Shown: positions 11,201 to 21,504 of the stretch, in pieces
Layout: every line of letters starts with the position of its first letter
Numbering within the stretch: position 1 is the stretch's first letter
From: Acanthopleura granulata
Lineage: Eukaryota; Mollusca; Polyplacophora; Chitonida; Chitonidae
Assembly: GCA_016165875.1 (NCBI GenBank)
Contig: JABBOT010000003.1
Location: 21,612,873 to 21,676,872, forward strand
Direction of reading: 5' to 3'
Length of the DNA stretch: 64,000 nt
The notes under the pieces: model-generated
The model's input: only the letters and a program-made list of their open reading frames with translations
The model's database searches: none
Told to the model about the DNA's origin: nothing
Translations under genes and position numbers: made by a program

Positions 11201-14200
11201 GTGTACACCTTAACTCTGTCTCCTCAAACAGCAAAACACGTGTTCACACAAACTCTACCTTAAAGAAACATGGTCACCCAAGATTTGTATTTTTAAACAA
11301 ATTCTGGTTGTGACGGCTTAAAAAAGTTTTGAAGTTCATTCATAAAGTAGATCAGTGATGTTAAAATTAAAAATATTCATTGAGTATGTAGCTTGTACGA
11401 GAATGAAGAAGCCCTGTCGTTATTCAAATTCAACACAAAGAGGGCGGGCCATTTTGCCTCATTAGTATTCAACGGAAAGGCCCCAAGTACATCTACATGC
11501 GTTAGGTATCAGTCGATATTGGCTACACGAACTGGGATAATTTCAAATTTTGATACACATAGATATATGTAGAGTACAGCAGCTTAAACAGCATTGCGAA
11601 AAGGTTACCAGTAATCTTCGCTGATCGCGGCATTGTTGTCATCAGCCACGTTTGTTTACATATGAAGTAAAATGTAACAGTAGATGTGCATCTGTTTGCG
11701 CTACGAAGCTTCCATGTTTACAGCTGTAACAGTTTTCATTCACGTGACCTGCAGATATGACGAAAATTGCACCTTGTCACACTCTGATAGCAATTTGCAG
11801 CAAAAGTATACATCGCAGGAAATAAATATGACCAGATACGTGATTAGGACGTCAAACTACACCGGGTAGCATGCTTTCAATACTTGTACTTTCATCCTAA
11901 ACACAAATGCATTGTAGATGCATTATATAACGTATAGACGTATATGTGCCAAATATAGTAAATTGGCCTTTTTTCAAATCTTGAAGCCCTGTAGATCCTG
12001 TATTTTTTAAGCCAGCTCAAAGATTTTCAGCAGGCATACAGAACATATATAGCACTTTCCACTGGGTGATCTTGAGCTTTACAGCTTTAACCGTTTTCCG
12101 TCACGCCACATGCAGATATGGAGGAAATTGCATTTTTTCGCAATTTGATGGCAAGTTGCAACAAAAATATGCATCGTAGCTACAAAATAAGATCAGATTT
12201 GTAATCTGATGTCAGGTATGTCGGTAGCATGTTTAGAAGACTCAAATTCAAAAGTTTTGTTTTCATCATTTCCAGTTCCGGTTATTTGCTCATGTAATAC
12301 ATTCTGTTTTCTGAATGTTACATATGCAAAATTTCAGGTCAGTTGGAATTGGGGTTGGGAAGAAAATGCCTCTCAAAACTTTTATTAGCAACCCAATATG
12401 GCGGCTAGATCACGTGGCCTAGGACACCCAGTTTAACCCACGAAAGACAGTCCCCAGGCCTACTACCTACCTAACTTTGATGCATTTTTGCACTGCCATT
12501 TTCGCCGCAGAATTTTTTGTAACTTGCAAAAATAGCAATTTGTTTTTTGGCATGTACTACTTCCAATTTGCTGATGTCATTTCTGTTTTTGTAAAATTTG
12601 TCTGCTTGCCTTGGGATGTTGTTAGGCCTTTAAACTGTCACTCTGGTTTCATTGGTTATGGAGATATACGCCTGTTCAGTTTTGATGATGTCACTTTCGG
12701 TTTCGCAGAATTTGCATATCTGGACTCGGGGTCCAAAAGTGCATCAGGTAGGACTATTTGTAGGACATCATCGGTACAAGTGTAGAAATTATTAGCAGAA
12801 AATGAAATTTTCGGTCACATGACATATTCACCAATTAACGACCTTGAACAATTTTCAACGCAGGAAGTTTTCATTATCGCCCTGAATGTACCCAAGCTTT
12901 GTGCAGCTACAGTTGGAATTTCAGCTCGATCACATTAGCCTTCTGGAGAAGAAGATTTTTACAGGTTTTCGTCAAAATCCAATAAGGCCGCCAATTCAAA
13001 GGTTTCCAAAAGTTTAGGTGCAAAACAAATGGCTTGAACCCTTAAAAAGACACTTGCCAGCAGGTACATGCTGCTTGCAAATGTACACAAAGTGAAGATC
13101 TCAAGTGTAGAGTGATAATCCACTAGTATTTAACAATTAAACTGTCATTCACTATCAGGATAAAATGTTTCCGATACTTGTTTGTCCACATGTTCGTGTT
13201 CTGTATGTTGTATTCCGGTACTCAATAATAGCCCTTCCATACATTTCAAACTCACAGATGTCATGGTAAAAAATATCTGTTTTACTGGCTGACGTTTGGA
13301 TTTTGGCTGTGGGTTTTGCTGATCGCCCTGTGTTTTGGACCCCATCTCTTCTAAGTTACAGTATCAATAGGCCTACTTGTACATATAACTTACAGGTTTG
13401 TAACTTCATAAAGTGCACATAACAGTGGCAGAGTTTCATTTTTGCAAAGGTACACCCAGCCTGAATCATCTATAAACACTGCAAAATCAATTTTTACATA
13501 CAGTCGATTCTATACAGGCCTATTTGTAATACAGTAATTCCCATAAAATGAACATTCACAGGTGTGGATGTTTTCTGTGGCCTCATTCTTATGCAAATTA
13601 TCTGCCAAGAAGTGATGGGACGTACATAGTCCCTGGATTTACAGATGTCTTCATGGAAATCCTGCAAACCAGTTTAATATTTTTTTGTGAGGATTTGGTA
13701 GTAATTTTAGTGTTCTTGGGAAAGCCCAGAAATTGGGTCCTGTACAGGCCTAACCATGGTTTGAAGAGTATTGTTACATACCGTTCTAACATCATTAGAT
13801 GTGCCTGATGTGAGACGACCAGTTCAATCAAGGTCAACGAACGCCTGGGCAAAGAGCCATCCCTCACTATGGTGATATAAACCCTGGACAGAGCTTCGAA
13901 GCCCTTCGTGAGCCCTGCACTGAATTTGGAACAAAAGCCCCCCCCCGCCCCCCAAGACTTCTCAAAACATGAACTGTTCTAACATTTTACAGTACATATA
14001 TGTATACTGTTTGAAAGGTCAGTGTACAAATTCAGCACACATTTGATTCAGGTTGCCGGCACCAAGAAAAATGGATATATAATGTTATAGTCAATTTTTT
14101 TTTTAAATGATATTTCACTCTAATTGACATGGGGATTTACAAACTTCGTCACACTGTATGTATGCACATTTACTGTTCCCTGGCCTAAGCAATTTAATGA

Positions 14201-16987
14201 GAAATTACATCAAATCTTTTTGTTGTTACTGTTAACAGATTTTAATTTTGTAAATACTTAAATCAAAAAATTTGAGCAAATATCCCTCTGTACAAAGGCT
14301 TTTATTTTTTACCCGATTGTATGAATTCGAAAATGATATTAAGAACTTTTCAGTGATCAGTACCGTGACTGAATGAGAAGTTACGATTTTGCCACATTTG
14401 CTTACAATTCAAGCTTTAAAATTACAAATACATGTACTGGGGACATCAGATGTTATTACTTTGCAGACTGATAAATTCTTCTAAACCTGTTGTTTTGCCA
14501 AAAAGTAGGTTGAATAGTAAAATTATGTCACAGGACTTCGAAACTAATATAGTTCACCTTTACCTGCTAATTACAACCCAATTTTCGACTTCGGGTAAGA
14601 TTTACAGGAGAATGGTGATGTAACGGCAAGTAGCAGTTGTGGCAAAATTTGCGTAAGTATCAAGTTTCAGAATTGTCGTGCTTTATGTGTATTCAGGAAG
14701 AATCTATTGCACATACAGCAGAATTGAATGAGGAGGTAGCTCTTTACCAGTTTTGTACCTAAATCAGGTCCACATATCCCATGGGCTAAAGATGGCCAGC
14801 GGTCCTCATGTATCAGTTAATACAAATCACTCTTAAACCGTGGTCTTGGGCTAGTTCAGGCCCAGTTTTAGTGAGAGGAAGCGTCCAGGGCTGCTGTAAA
14901 CTCCGAGGCTGGAAATAAAGTTACATGGTGGATTTCGTGAAGGGGTCAGTGAGTTGAGAATGTTAGACAGATGTAAGCATGGGAATGAATTTTATTTGCC
15001 TTGATTTTACTGAATTTTCAGGTTACAGCACATCATGCGCGGTAGAAAGTTTGGGAAATCTCATGAAAGAGTGAATTTGACTTGGATGGCTGTGCAGTCG
15101 GCTTGATCGTTTTTAAGTCCAGTCCTGTGACATACCCCTGTGGCACCAATCAAGGCTTAGGACAGAAATCATGTATATTATAGCCCTGCATGTAGACATA
15201 GTTTATACCCATGCCACCCTTCGTGCAGTCTGTTATAAAATGCTCAGCAGTGTGAAAAAAAATTAGTTCCACTCCTCGCGGCATGCTGTTTTAACTTTGG
15301 AAAGCTCAAGGTCATGTTGTTCAGTTATGATGTCTTAGAGCCAACTAAGCCCACCCTCTCCTTGCGAAAAGGTCGTGGAATAACGGTATACTTCAAAATA
15401 GTAACAGTACATCTTAATCAAACCTCAACAAACGATATAAAAGGTATACACATTCTTGAGTCTGGCATAAAGTTCCTACTAAGGCAATAAATAAATCAGA
15501 CACATTTATTGGTCAACTCTGATCATCCAGCATCATGAAAGAAAAAGATACTTCACCATCAAACAACATTAGTGAACACATTATTTAACACAACACCATC
15601 AAACAACATCAAGAAACACTCTTTTTAACATTACCGCATCAAACATGGAAATGTCAGTTTTAAAACTACACCATCAAACAACATTGTGGAACACCCTTTT
15701 TAACACTACACCACCGGACATCTTTGAGGAACACACTATTTAACACTACAACGTCACACAGTATGGACACACCCCTTGTAACACTACACCATGGAAACTC
15801 CTTAACACTGCGCCATCAACCATTGTTATGGAAACACCCTTTTAACACTACATCATCATGGAACATCCTTTTTAACACACCACCACCAAACAACACTATG
15901 GGGACACCCTTTTTAACACTGCACCAAACATTATGGCAACAAATTTTTAACACTACTCCATCAAACATCAATATGAAAACACCCTTTTAACCATCCATAA
16001 TTAAACAACATGTGGAAATACCTTTTTTAACACTACATTATCAAACAGCATTATGGAAATACCCTTTTTAACACTACACCACCGAACATCTTCAAGGAAC
16101 ACACTATTTAACACTACACCATCCAACATCATGATGGAAACAACCTTTTTAACATTACACTATAAAAAAACGTTATGTAAGCACCGCTTTTTAGCATTAC
16201 GCCATCAACACTGATGTTTTAACACTACACCACTGAACAATGTCAAGAAACACATTAACACCATCAAACATTATGGAAACATCCTTTTTAACACAACACC
16301 ATCAAACAGCATCAAGCAGCACCCTTTTTAACACTACATCATTAAACAACTTCATGGAACACCTGTTTAATGGCACACAATTATGCAGCATTTAGGAAAC
16401 ACACACTATCAAACCCAATATCATGAAACATCAAGGTAACACACTACCCTAATTCTTCTAATTTTTGGGACACCTGGTCTTGTGCTTTTAGCTAACCTAA
16501 GCGTAAGTGTAACAGCAATGCAAAGTTTCTTTTTTCTCCCTTGATTAGTTCATGTAATGACTAATGTAGCAGTATCTTTACTTTTTCAGAAAAGTGGGAG
16601 AGAAATGTAATATTTTGCTTTCAGCATTACTAATATGTGTCCCAGTAATTCGAAGAATTAGGGTATATTAAGCGCTACATTAAGGAAATACACCATTTAA
16701 CATCGCACTATCTAACAACATTAAGGAAACGCTCTTATTTGACATTTACCAATGTAGAAACAAGAAGGAAATCAGCCTTGCTGTGCCTTCTTACACTTGC
16801 ATTAGCCGAATAACTTTGTAATGACACAGTTCCCCCAAGTACTGTTACTCTACCTGTGTTTTTTTCAGGTACAAGTTCCAGGAAGCGCTCAGGTAAATCT
16901 AACTCCAAGTCACACAGTAAGAAGAAGAAGTCCAAGTCCAGCAGTAGTCAGCAATCAAACATTGCCAATCTGTATGACTTCAGTTGA
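5209..16987 (+). CDS. ATXN7L3: Ataxin-7-like protein 3 / SGF11 homologue, SAGA deubiquitinase module subunit (11 coding exons)
   Basis: Exons: 5197-5318 (ATG at 5209), 5814-5830, 6153-6321, 7562-7662, 8027-8098, 8921-8995, 9675-9700, 10059-10102, 10642-10713, 10848-10984, 16869-16987 (stop TGA 16985-16987). All borders are GT-AG and all phases agree, giving 313 residues; human ATXN7L3, as I recall it, is about 347. The N-terminal helix (residues 1-25, with LGLCFEVHR) matches the family's ENY2-binding segment. Residues 64-91 form the SGF11 zinc finger (C66, C69, H81, C85, then [10 protein letters not shown]). An acidic stretch (108-120) and a basic serine-rich stretch follow. Residues 192-212 ([14 protein letters not shown], then C209, H212) are the SCA7 zinc-binding domain. 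The basic tail ends in NIANLYDFS. In known complexes this subunit joins USP22, ENY2 and ATXN7 to remove ubiquitin from histone H2B in the nucleus. The start has a good context (A at -3, G at +4). The frame stays open back to the acceptor, so a longer N-terminus from an upstream exon is possible. Confidence 0.93.
5566..5700 (+). repeat. Degraded SINE-like repeat in intron 1
   Basis: A weak tRNA-like head (a ggttaaagc A-box-like segment, then caggcacatggccaaggaggtctcatgttagaatc-type sequence) is followed by a tail resembling the gagtac...taaaacaccaatcaaataaat tail of the intact SINEs in this window. It is strongly diverged and has no clear target duplication. Confidence 0.3.
5814..5830 (+). other. 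17-nt microexon (exon 2 of the SGF11-like gene)
   Basis: This exon is flanked by a strong polypyrimidine tract with CAG on the left and GTAGGA on the right. It supplies the codons for SERQH between DETDPQ and AIVDKQG. Without it the reading frame of exon 3 is lost: exon 1 ends in phase 2 and exon 3 needs one carried base. The segment lines up with the short linker before the VDxxGxDxFG motif of ATXN7L3 relatives. Confidence 0.8.
6322..6600 (+). repeat. 17-bp tandem array seeded by the exon 3 splice donor
   Basis: Starting at the first intron base, the sequence parses into about 16 consecutive units of nearly constant 17 bp. Unit 1 is gtgagtgacaagtacag, unit 2 gtgagtgggtagtacag, unit 4 gagagtgagcagtatag. 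Two units deviate in length (19 and 15 bp). Most units end in AG and begin GTGAGT, GTAAGT or a one-base variant, so most junctions look like a consensus 5' splice site. The true donor of exon 3 is the left edge of unit 1. Confidence 0.85.
6601..7203 (+). repeat. 76-bp minisatellite, about 7.9 copies, in intron 3
   Basis: Near-identical units begin at 6601, 6677, 6753, 6829, 6905, 6981, 7057 and 7133, an exact 76-bp period. The differences are single bases (for example ctctcttatc/ctgtcttatc and tggtcctgg/tgatcctgg). Each unit carries one AG|GTGAGTGAAC donor-like site. The unit can be parsed as gtgagtgaactggctag (17), ttaagtggtcctggcag (17), a 27-bp piece and a 15-bp piece. It therefore appears to be a higher-order repeat grown from the adjacent 17-bp array. 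Confidence 0.92.
8449..8757 (+). repeat. tRNA-derived SINE, family B, in intron 5
   Basis: The head has an A-box-like tggcctggtggtgagagc and a B-box-like gggatcagtcccg. A body follows (ggtggcacggactcgccctg, then ccacaagaggacacag) and a short-repeat tail of (atac)n type around 8731-8757. A truncated inverted copy lies at 20592-20739. It is non-coding; the polymerase III boxes are an inference from similarity to tRNA promoters. Confidence 0.65.
9290..9480 (+). repeat. Strongly degraded SINE fragment in intron 6
   Basis: The segments ggtttcctcaacc, accaccatcatata and gaacaccaatcagataaataaa correspond in order to the 3' half of the intact SINE family A (ggtttcctcccgccataatg ... aacaccaatcaaataaataaa). 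It is old and interrupted. Confidence 0.35.
9675..9700 (+). other. 26-nt microexon (exon 7 of the SGF11-like gene)
   Basis: It follows TTCTCTTCCAG and precedes GTAAGTTT. It encodes DERKALLLS, which joins the MTR end of exon 6 to the TCGVISEH start of exon 8. This matches the start of the SCA7 domain in relatives, where a short helix precedes the first cysteine. Its phase (1 in, 0 out) fits both neighbours. Confidence 0.8.
10450..10556 (+). repeat. 5'-truncated SINE, family A, in intron 8
   Basis: It contains the family A 3' half: ctcggtttcctcccaccata, ctggccgccatcgtaaaagt, gaaatattgttgag and a final aacaccaatcaaagaaataaata tail. The tRNA-like head is absent. The SINE lies only about 85 bp before the exon 9 acceptor. 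Confidence 0.7.
10967..11280 (+). repeat. 37-bp tandem array spanning the exon 10 splice donor
   Basis: Units begin at 10967, 11004, 11041, 11071, 11108, 11144, 11181, 11216 and 11255, mostly 35-37 bp apart. Each starts with a ctacctcaacaa-like segment, then aacagtaagtgtacaccct. The first unit covers the last 18 coding bases of exon 10 and the first bases of the intron, including the real donor AACA|GTAAGT at 10985. Later units carry decayed donor-like sites (tgtaagcat, gtaaatgtg, gtaagagta). Confidence 0.85.
11720..12233 (+). repeat. Diverged direct duplication (about 155 bp, two copies) in intron 10
   Basis: Copy A at 11720-11874 and copy B at 12081-12233 share, in order, acagctgtaacagttttc/acagctttaaccgttttcc, a gcagatatg segment, gaaaattgca/ggaaattgca, gcaatttgcagcaaaagtat/gcaagttgcaacaaaaatat, gcatcg and ggtagcatg. 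They are about 360 bp apart. No coding capacity or terminal structure was seen; it is either an old tandem duplication or two copies of an unknown repeat. Confidence 0.6.
13900..15530 (+). other. Intron 10 interior with no recognised element
   Basis: This part of the 5.9-kb intron 10 (10985-16868) holds a short C-run around 13939-13956 and otherwise AT-rich unique sequence. I see no exon, repeat or RNA gene in it. The preceding stretch 12240-13900 is similar. Confidence 0.5.
15535..16440 (+). repeat. Degenerate 41-bp minisatellite in intron 10
   Basis: About twenty imperfect units of roughly 38-46 bp, following the pattern aacactacaccatcaaacaa, then cattatggaaacaccctttt. The array continues after an inserted MITE as a residual stretch at 16666-16745 (acaccatttaacatcgcact, then atctaacaacattaaggaaac). 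Units differ substantially, so the array is old, in contrast to the 76-bp array in intron 3. Confidence 0.85.
16447..16663 (+). mobile_element. 217-bp MITE with TA target duplication, inserted in the minisatellite
   Basis: The left end ccctaattcttctaattttt plus gggacac is the inverted complement of the right end gtgtccc plus agtaattcgaagaattaggg, an imperfect terminal inverted repeat of about 27 bp. It is flanked by TA on both sides (16445-16446 and 16664-16665), the target-site signature of Tc1/mariner-type elements. There is no open frame, so it is non-autonomous. Minisatellite sequence lies on both sides, so the insertion came after the array. A related copy in opposite orientation is at 54206-54441. 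Confidence 0.8.
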
Positions 16988-18940
16988 ACAATGTCCAACT
17001 TAGGGGATTTTGAATCACTAGAGACTTGTATATATTATGTGGACAGATTTGGTACATGTATATGTGCATTGATGACGTCGGTAATATGGGTAACTCAGAA
17101 TACTGTACTTCTTGCAAAGGACATGGGTGCATCAAGGGGAGATAACCGAGTGTTACTTACCGTTATTAACACAAAAGGATATTACAGGCAATGACTACAC
17201 AGCATGCAGTGGAAGCCAGCCAAACAAAACAGACTGCCACCAAATTCAGGGATTTGCCATGGACCAAAAATGAAAAAGAAGTGCTTTATTTCAATCTGGA
17301 GTCCATGAAAAGAGGGAGTCTTATCACAGTTTTATACTCTACTGGACAGGCATCTTCCAGAACTAATATTTATGTTCCACAGATTGGCTGTTGTACATGT
17401 TTGGAAACCCCTGAAAAAGAAAAAAATCTACTCATGATGATATGAGTGGAAGATTATTATTGAAAGTTGTGTTTTGTATGTGCAGTGTTGACCGTGTGAA
17501 CAGAATGCATGTGCAGCTGCAGTCGTCAGAGCAGCTGTGTCGTTCCGATATGCAGGCGTTACCGCACCACCCATTTGGGCACAGGATGGTTCTTTCTGGT
17601 TGATGGGTTGAAATGTTGAATTCATCTATTGAGAATCCATGGTGTTTGTAAAATGGTGCAGTACTTAACTTACAAGAGAGAATTATCTGTTTGATATGCC
17701 TGAGTGAGATGTTTCTGCAGCCATCAGGCTGTGGCAAAGTCGCAATGACAGTTGGTGGACTAGAGTTTTCTTTTTGTATTGTGCTCACATGTGTATGAAA
17801 TGAGGTCTAAAAGATCCCTGAGATCTGTTCATACCCAACTAGTCATTTTATTGAGGATTTGAGGATTCAACCTTCAACAAATTCAAATTTAAGAGAAGTT
17901 AAACTTTTTGTTCCTAGATATATCCATACCTTGTGCTGTTCAATTTGTGTGAGTTTGAATGCGGTACTGATTTGTTACAATTGAGCAGATGCATGTAACT
18001 GCTGTTCTACTTCATTAAAAAAATCCTCACAAATTTGTATGTGAATCACAAGAACAGAAGTTTCCACATGCGCTGCGTAGCTGACTGGTAACAGCATTAA
18101 ATACGGTACATGCTGTATTGGAATTAAGTTGGAGGATATGTTGACCTTTGAACATTCAGAAAACTTTCATATTTCAAAATATGATTATTGTGGGGTGTGT
18201 TTGTGGTAAGGGGAGGGAGACAAGTTTCCTGTGATAATTTGATTGTTTTTTATTCCTTGTCTTTATCATATCAGTTTGTATCCAACAGTTTCTGTCTTGC
18301 AGGCCAAAGTTTTTTGAACAATTCTTTACCTAGATTGATTTGCTGACTGTCAAATCAAGTGGTCCATGTAAAGCATCTCTGTCTGTATTTAAATGTTAAA
18401 TGTATGACCAAATACTACATGAGAAAATATAGCTGTCTAAATGTGTGATGTGTTGAACGGGGTTACTGTATTGCTCAGATACATGCGGAATGAAAATTAC
18501 TTCTGCTAAAGGCTTTATTAAAATCTTGCTAAGTTGTGTTTTCAGGCCATTGCTGTTTTTTTAGACCTTAGTAGATTACTGGGAACCTTTTTTTGTTTGT
18601 TTCATGTACTCAGACTAAAGGCAAGCTTCCAAAGTGAGCAACTGATCATTATCTGTTGTACCACCTGCTTCAAATCTTCAAAGTAATAATTCTTTTTATT
18701 ATTTATATATATTATCTGCCACTTCCGACTTTAAAGTACTTAATTTTCTTAAGCCAGTTAAATAAATGTCCTTTTGGTAGGACTTTTCTCTCCCTTTGAA
18801 TAACAAGTTTGGACTGGGATCTTTGAAAGTACTTGTACTTGGTCTGGTGAGATGGTGAATGCATGTGTGTGTGTGTTGATATATGACATAAATTGCTCAT
18901 TAAAGATCAAACCTGTGTACGTGTAATCAGAATTTCAGTT
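16988..18940 (+). other. Probable 3' UTR of the SGF11-like gene
   Basis: Unique sequence after the stop codon, with no acceptor/donor structure that I can support. The first AATAAA on this strand after the stop is at 18761-18766; an ATTAAA lies near 18899 after a GT-rich run (about 18863-18876). The 3' end is probably near one of these, giving a 1.8-1.95 kb UTR. This is inference without transcript data. Short frames within it (for example 17191-17445) show no family resemblance. Confidence 0.45.
18761..18766 (+). terminator. Candidate polyadenylation signal AATAAA, SGF11-like gene
   Basis: The first canonical AATAAA downstream of the stop codon on the coding strand. A GT-rich stretch begins about 95 bases further on, somewhat distant for a classical downstream element. 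The cleavage site could instead belong to the ATTAAA near 18899. Confidence 0.3.
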
Positions 18941-20590
18941 CTGGAATTAAATGAATGTGTTATAAATGTAAACAGTGATGTTTATGTGACTGTTTTGGTA
19001 TCGCTAGTTCACTAAATAGACTGGCAAGCTTTCACAAGATTCAAACCGAGTCCCCCCACCCTCCCTCATGCCGTGTCAAGGGCATCATAGATCCCCTATG
19101 AGAGCAGTTGAACATACAAGTGTAATTGGTCAGTCCTGTAAATCACTGTACTAAGATGCAGATGACTGGTGGTGACTGATCTTTTTTCTCACAGTGGTTG
19201 CTGTGTGGATTTATGTCTTCTCATTTGAGTGGTTGAAAGGCGTAAAGGCTGATCAGCTGTGAGAAAGAATGCCACATGCTGCTAAGTCGTCCACAATCCT
19301 GCTCAGCTGCTGATAATGCCTTGCGGCTGCTGTTATAGGACCCAGTTCCTGGTACTTAGAGGGAATATCTGCAAGATTCTGGTCACATGTCAAGATGCAA
19401 GTGATGGGCTGAACTGATGATATCTGGTGGCATTTGACCAGGTGTCCCATAACAGGCTGGCCAAGGTGTAGCTGATGACGAGGTATTTAGATACTGGTAC
19501 AAGGATAAATTGATACTGTTAAATGGTCAGGTGTTCCACTATTAGGATAAAGTAATGATAACGAAGTCCGTCTCATTTGGAGATGAAGTGATAGGGCCTG
19601 GTGGCGCATGGTTTGACACAGATGCAGGTACATGCACTGGAATGTACTGAAAATATCCGGTGACCTGAGTGTCAGGTATCTGTATGTGGATACTAGGGTG
19701 AACTTATAACTAATAATAATTCTAATACTAAGTACCAATAGTAACATTCGTTCACACTAATCTTAATGCTGGACTGAACTGCTAATACACTTTTGTACAG
19801 CCGGGATGTCCATTGACACAGTGTTTGACAGGTGTCCAGACACTGTCACTATTTACCTGATTATGTCTGCTGGCTATCAGGTGTCTCGATACTGAATTGG
19901 ATGAATTTGTTTGGTAGAGGTTTATTAGGTGTTTGGAAAATACACAACATATAATTCATAATTTGATCTGTTTAAAGCCATATACACAAACCAGAATTTT
20001 TGATTTGTATGACGCCTCTCAAATTCGTGGTTGAGGAAATCGAGTGGCCAGATTATACCACTGGCCTTCCTCAAGTTCCCGACGAACCTCTGAACTAAAC
20101 AGCAACCAGATCACCTCAAACACTAAGCTCAGTGTCGCTGACACTAGGACGAACTTATGTCTAGCAGCAGTGTGTTAGGTGTCAACATAATGACATTAAA
20201 GGACGAATGAACTGATTTTATCCTGTGCTGTCTGTTAGGATACCAGATTCTGACAAGGATGAACTGATTTCTTCGGACAATGAACATTTTTTACAGATAT
20301 TTCATTGGAGTTTTTTTCCACACTCCAAAAATATGACAATCACAGGTGAACAGCTAAAAGACCTGCCCAAGTCAGCAAGACCTGGATTTGAACACTCAAA
20401 CTTACAGGCCAAGTTCCGGTCATCTACTTTGAGAGCAGCACTTTAATACACAGCTCAGATGTTATATTTAAGGGAAATGGTTTCAACAGTTCCACTTGAA
20501 TATGTATGTACGTATGCTGGGGATTTACGCCATTGTCAACAATTTTTCAGTTTTTTGACGATGAGGAGTCCATGGAATGTTTTTATATGT
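18941..20590. other. Convergent intergenic spacer
   Basis: No gene is supportable. Between about 19450 and 20280 there is a loose recurrence of segments such as tcaggtgt(t/c), gatactag and ggatgaactgat at irregular spacing. It may be a very decayed tandem array; I cannot define a unit. Confidence 0.4.
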
Positions 20591-20591
20591 T

Positions 20592-20739
20592 GTGTCTTTC
20601 TGTGGCAGGGTGAGTTCATGCTGCTAAAGTGCTGCCGCCACTGGAACATCATGCTGAAGACACCAGTGAGCCGGGATTGATCCAAGATCTCCCGACCTCG
20701 AGGCAGATGCTTGAACCACCAGGCCACTGAGGTGGCCTG
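20592..20739 (-). repeat. Truncated inverted SINE, family B
   Basis: Read on the minus strand it has the head ggcctggtggttcaagcatc, then gatcttggatcaatcccg, followed by ggcagcacttt and ccctgccacagaaagacaca. These match in order the SINE at 8449-8757. The 3' tail is missing. Confidence 0.6.
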
Positions 20740-21036
20740 TTCCATCAGACAATTGGTAAAATGCATGCTTGTACTACTTCACAACAATGCATTCATTGAA
20801 CTTCATAATCATCATTGGTTGCACATTAAGACTTTTTACTACCATCATTCAATCTCAAACCAAACAGCATTTTTTTGTGAGATCTAAGTCAGCCTAAAAT
20901 AAAGTTAAATCTTTACATGTTCAAGTGCATAAACTGTATCCAAAATCCAAATGTAGTGTATCATGTGAAGCATAACAAGTAAAGGTAACACAAAACTTCC
21001 AGTTTACAGTGATGTGTAGAAAAGCCAAGAGGTTTG

Positions 21037-21042
21037 TTTATT
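21037..21042 (-). terminator. Candidate polyadenylation signal of the small minus-strand gene
   Basis: AATAAA on the minus strand (tttatt on the plus), about 465 bases past the stop codon at 21505. It would give a compact 3' UTR. It rests only on the hexamer. Confidence 0.3.
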
Positions 21043-21504
21043 TCTGTGTATAACAAATAACTATGTCAAACATCTCTGTGGCAACCAGACTCCTCTGCCT
21101 CATTTCATATGTACACACAAATAATTTTTTGAAATATCCACTCCACAGTCAGTGTTATATTTCCTTTACAAGAGAAAATTTTGTTTTTGTTAACCGTTGA
21201 ACATCTACGGGAATCCTTCAATAACAATTTTCATAATTCATAAATATAACCGGGCATAGGTAACAATAAGAGACAAAAAAGGTAAATTATGTACAGTTAT
21301 AAGACCATGCTGGTGACTGAACATACATGCACATGTATTTTTGCACCACATGTTGACTTCCACACCATCCTAGTTTTGATTATTACAGGAATATGTGTAG
21401 TCCTCCTATGACTAACTCTACTGTCAGTCCAGGGATCAAGCCCAACTCTCACACTGGTTAGCATTGCATTGTTAGTCTGTATCACAAGTTCCACTGTTAT
21501 GACA

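Noticed and set aside
15535..16440. Regularly spaced repeats resembling a CRISPR array
   Set aside because: The whole unit repeats with no unique spacers, in an animal intron; it is a degenerate minisatellite.
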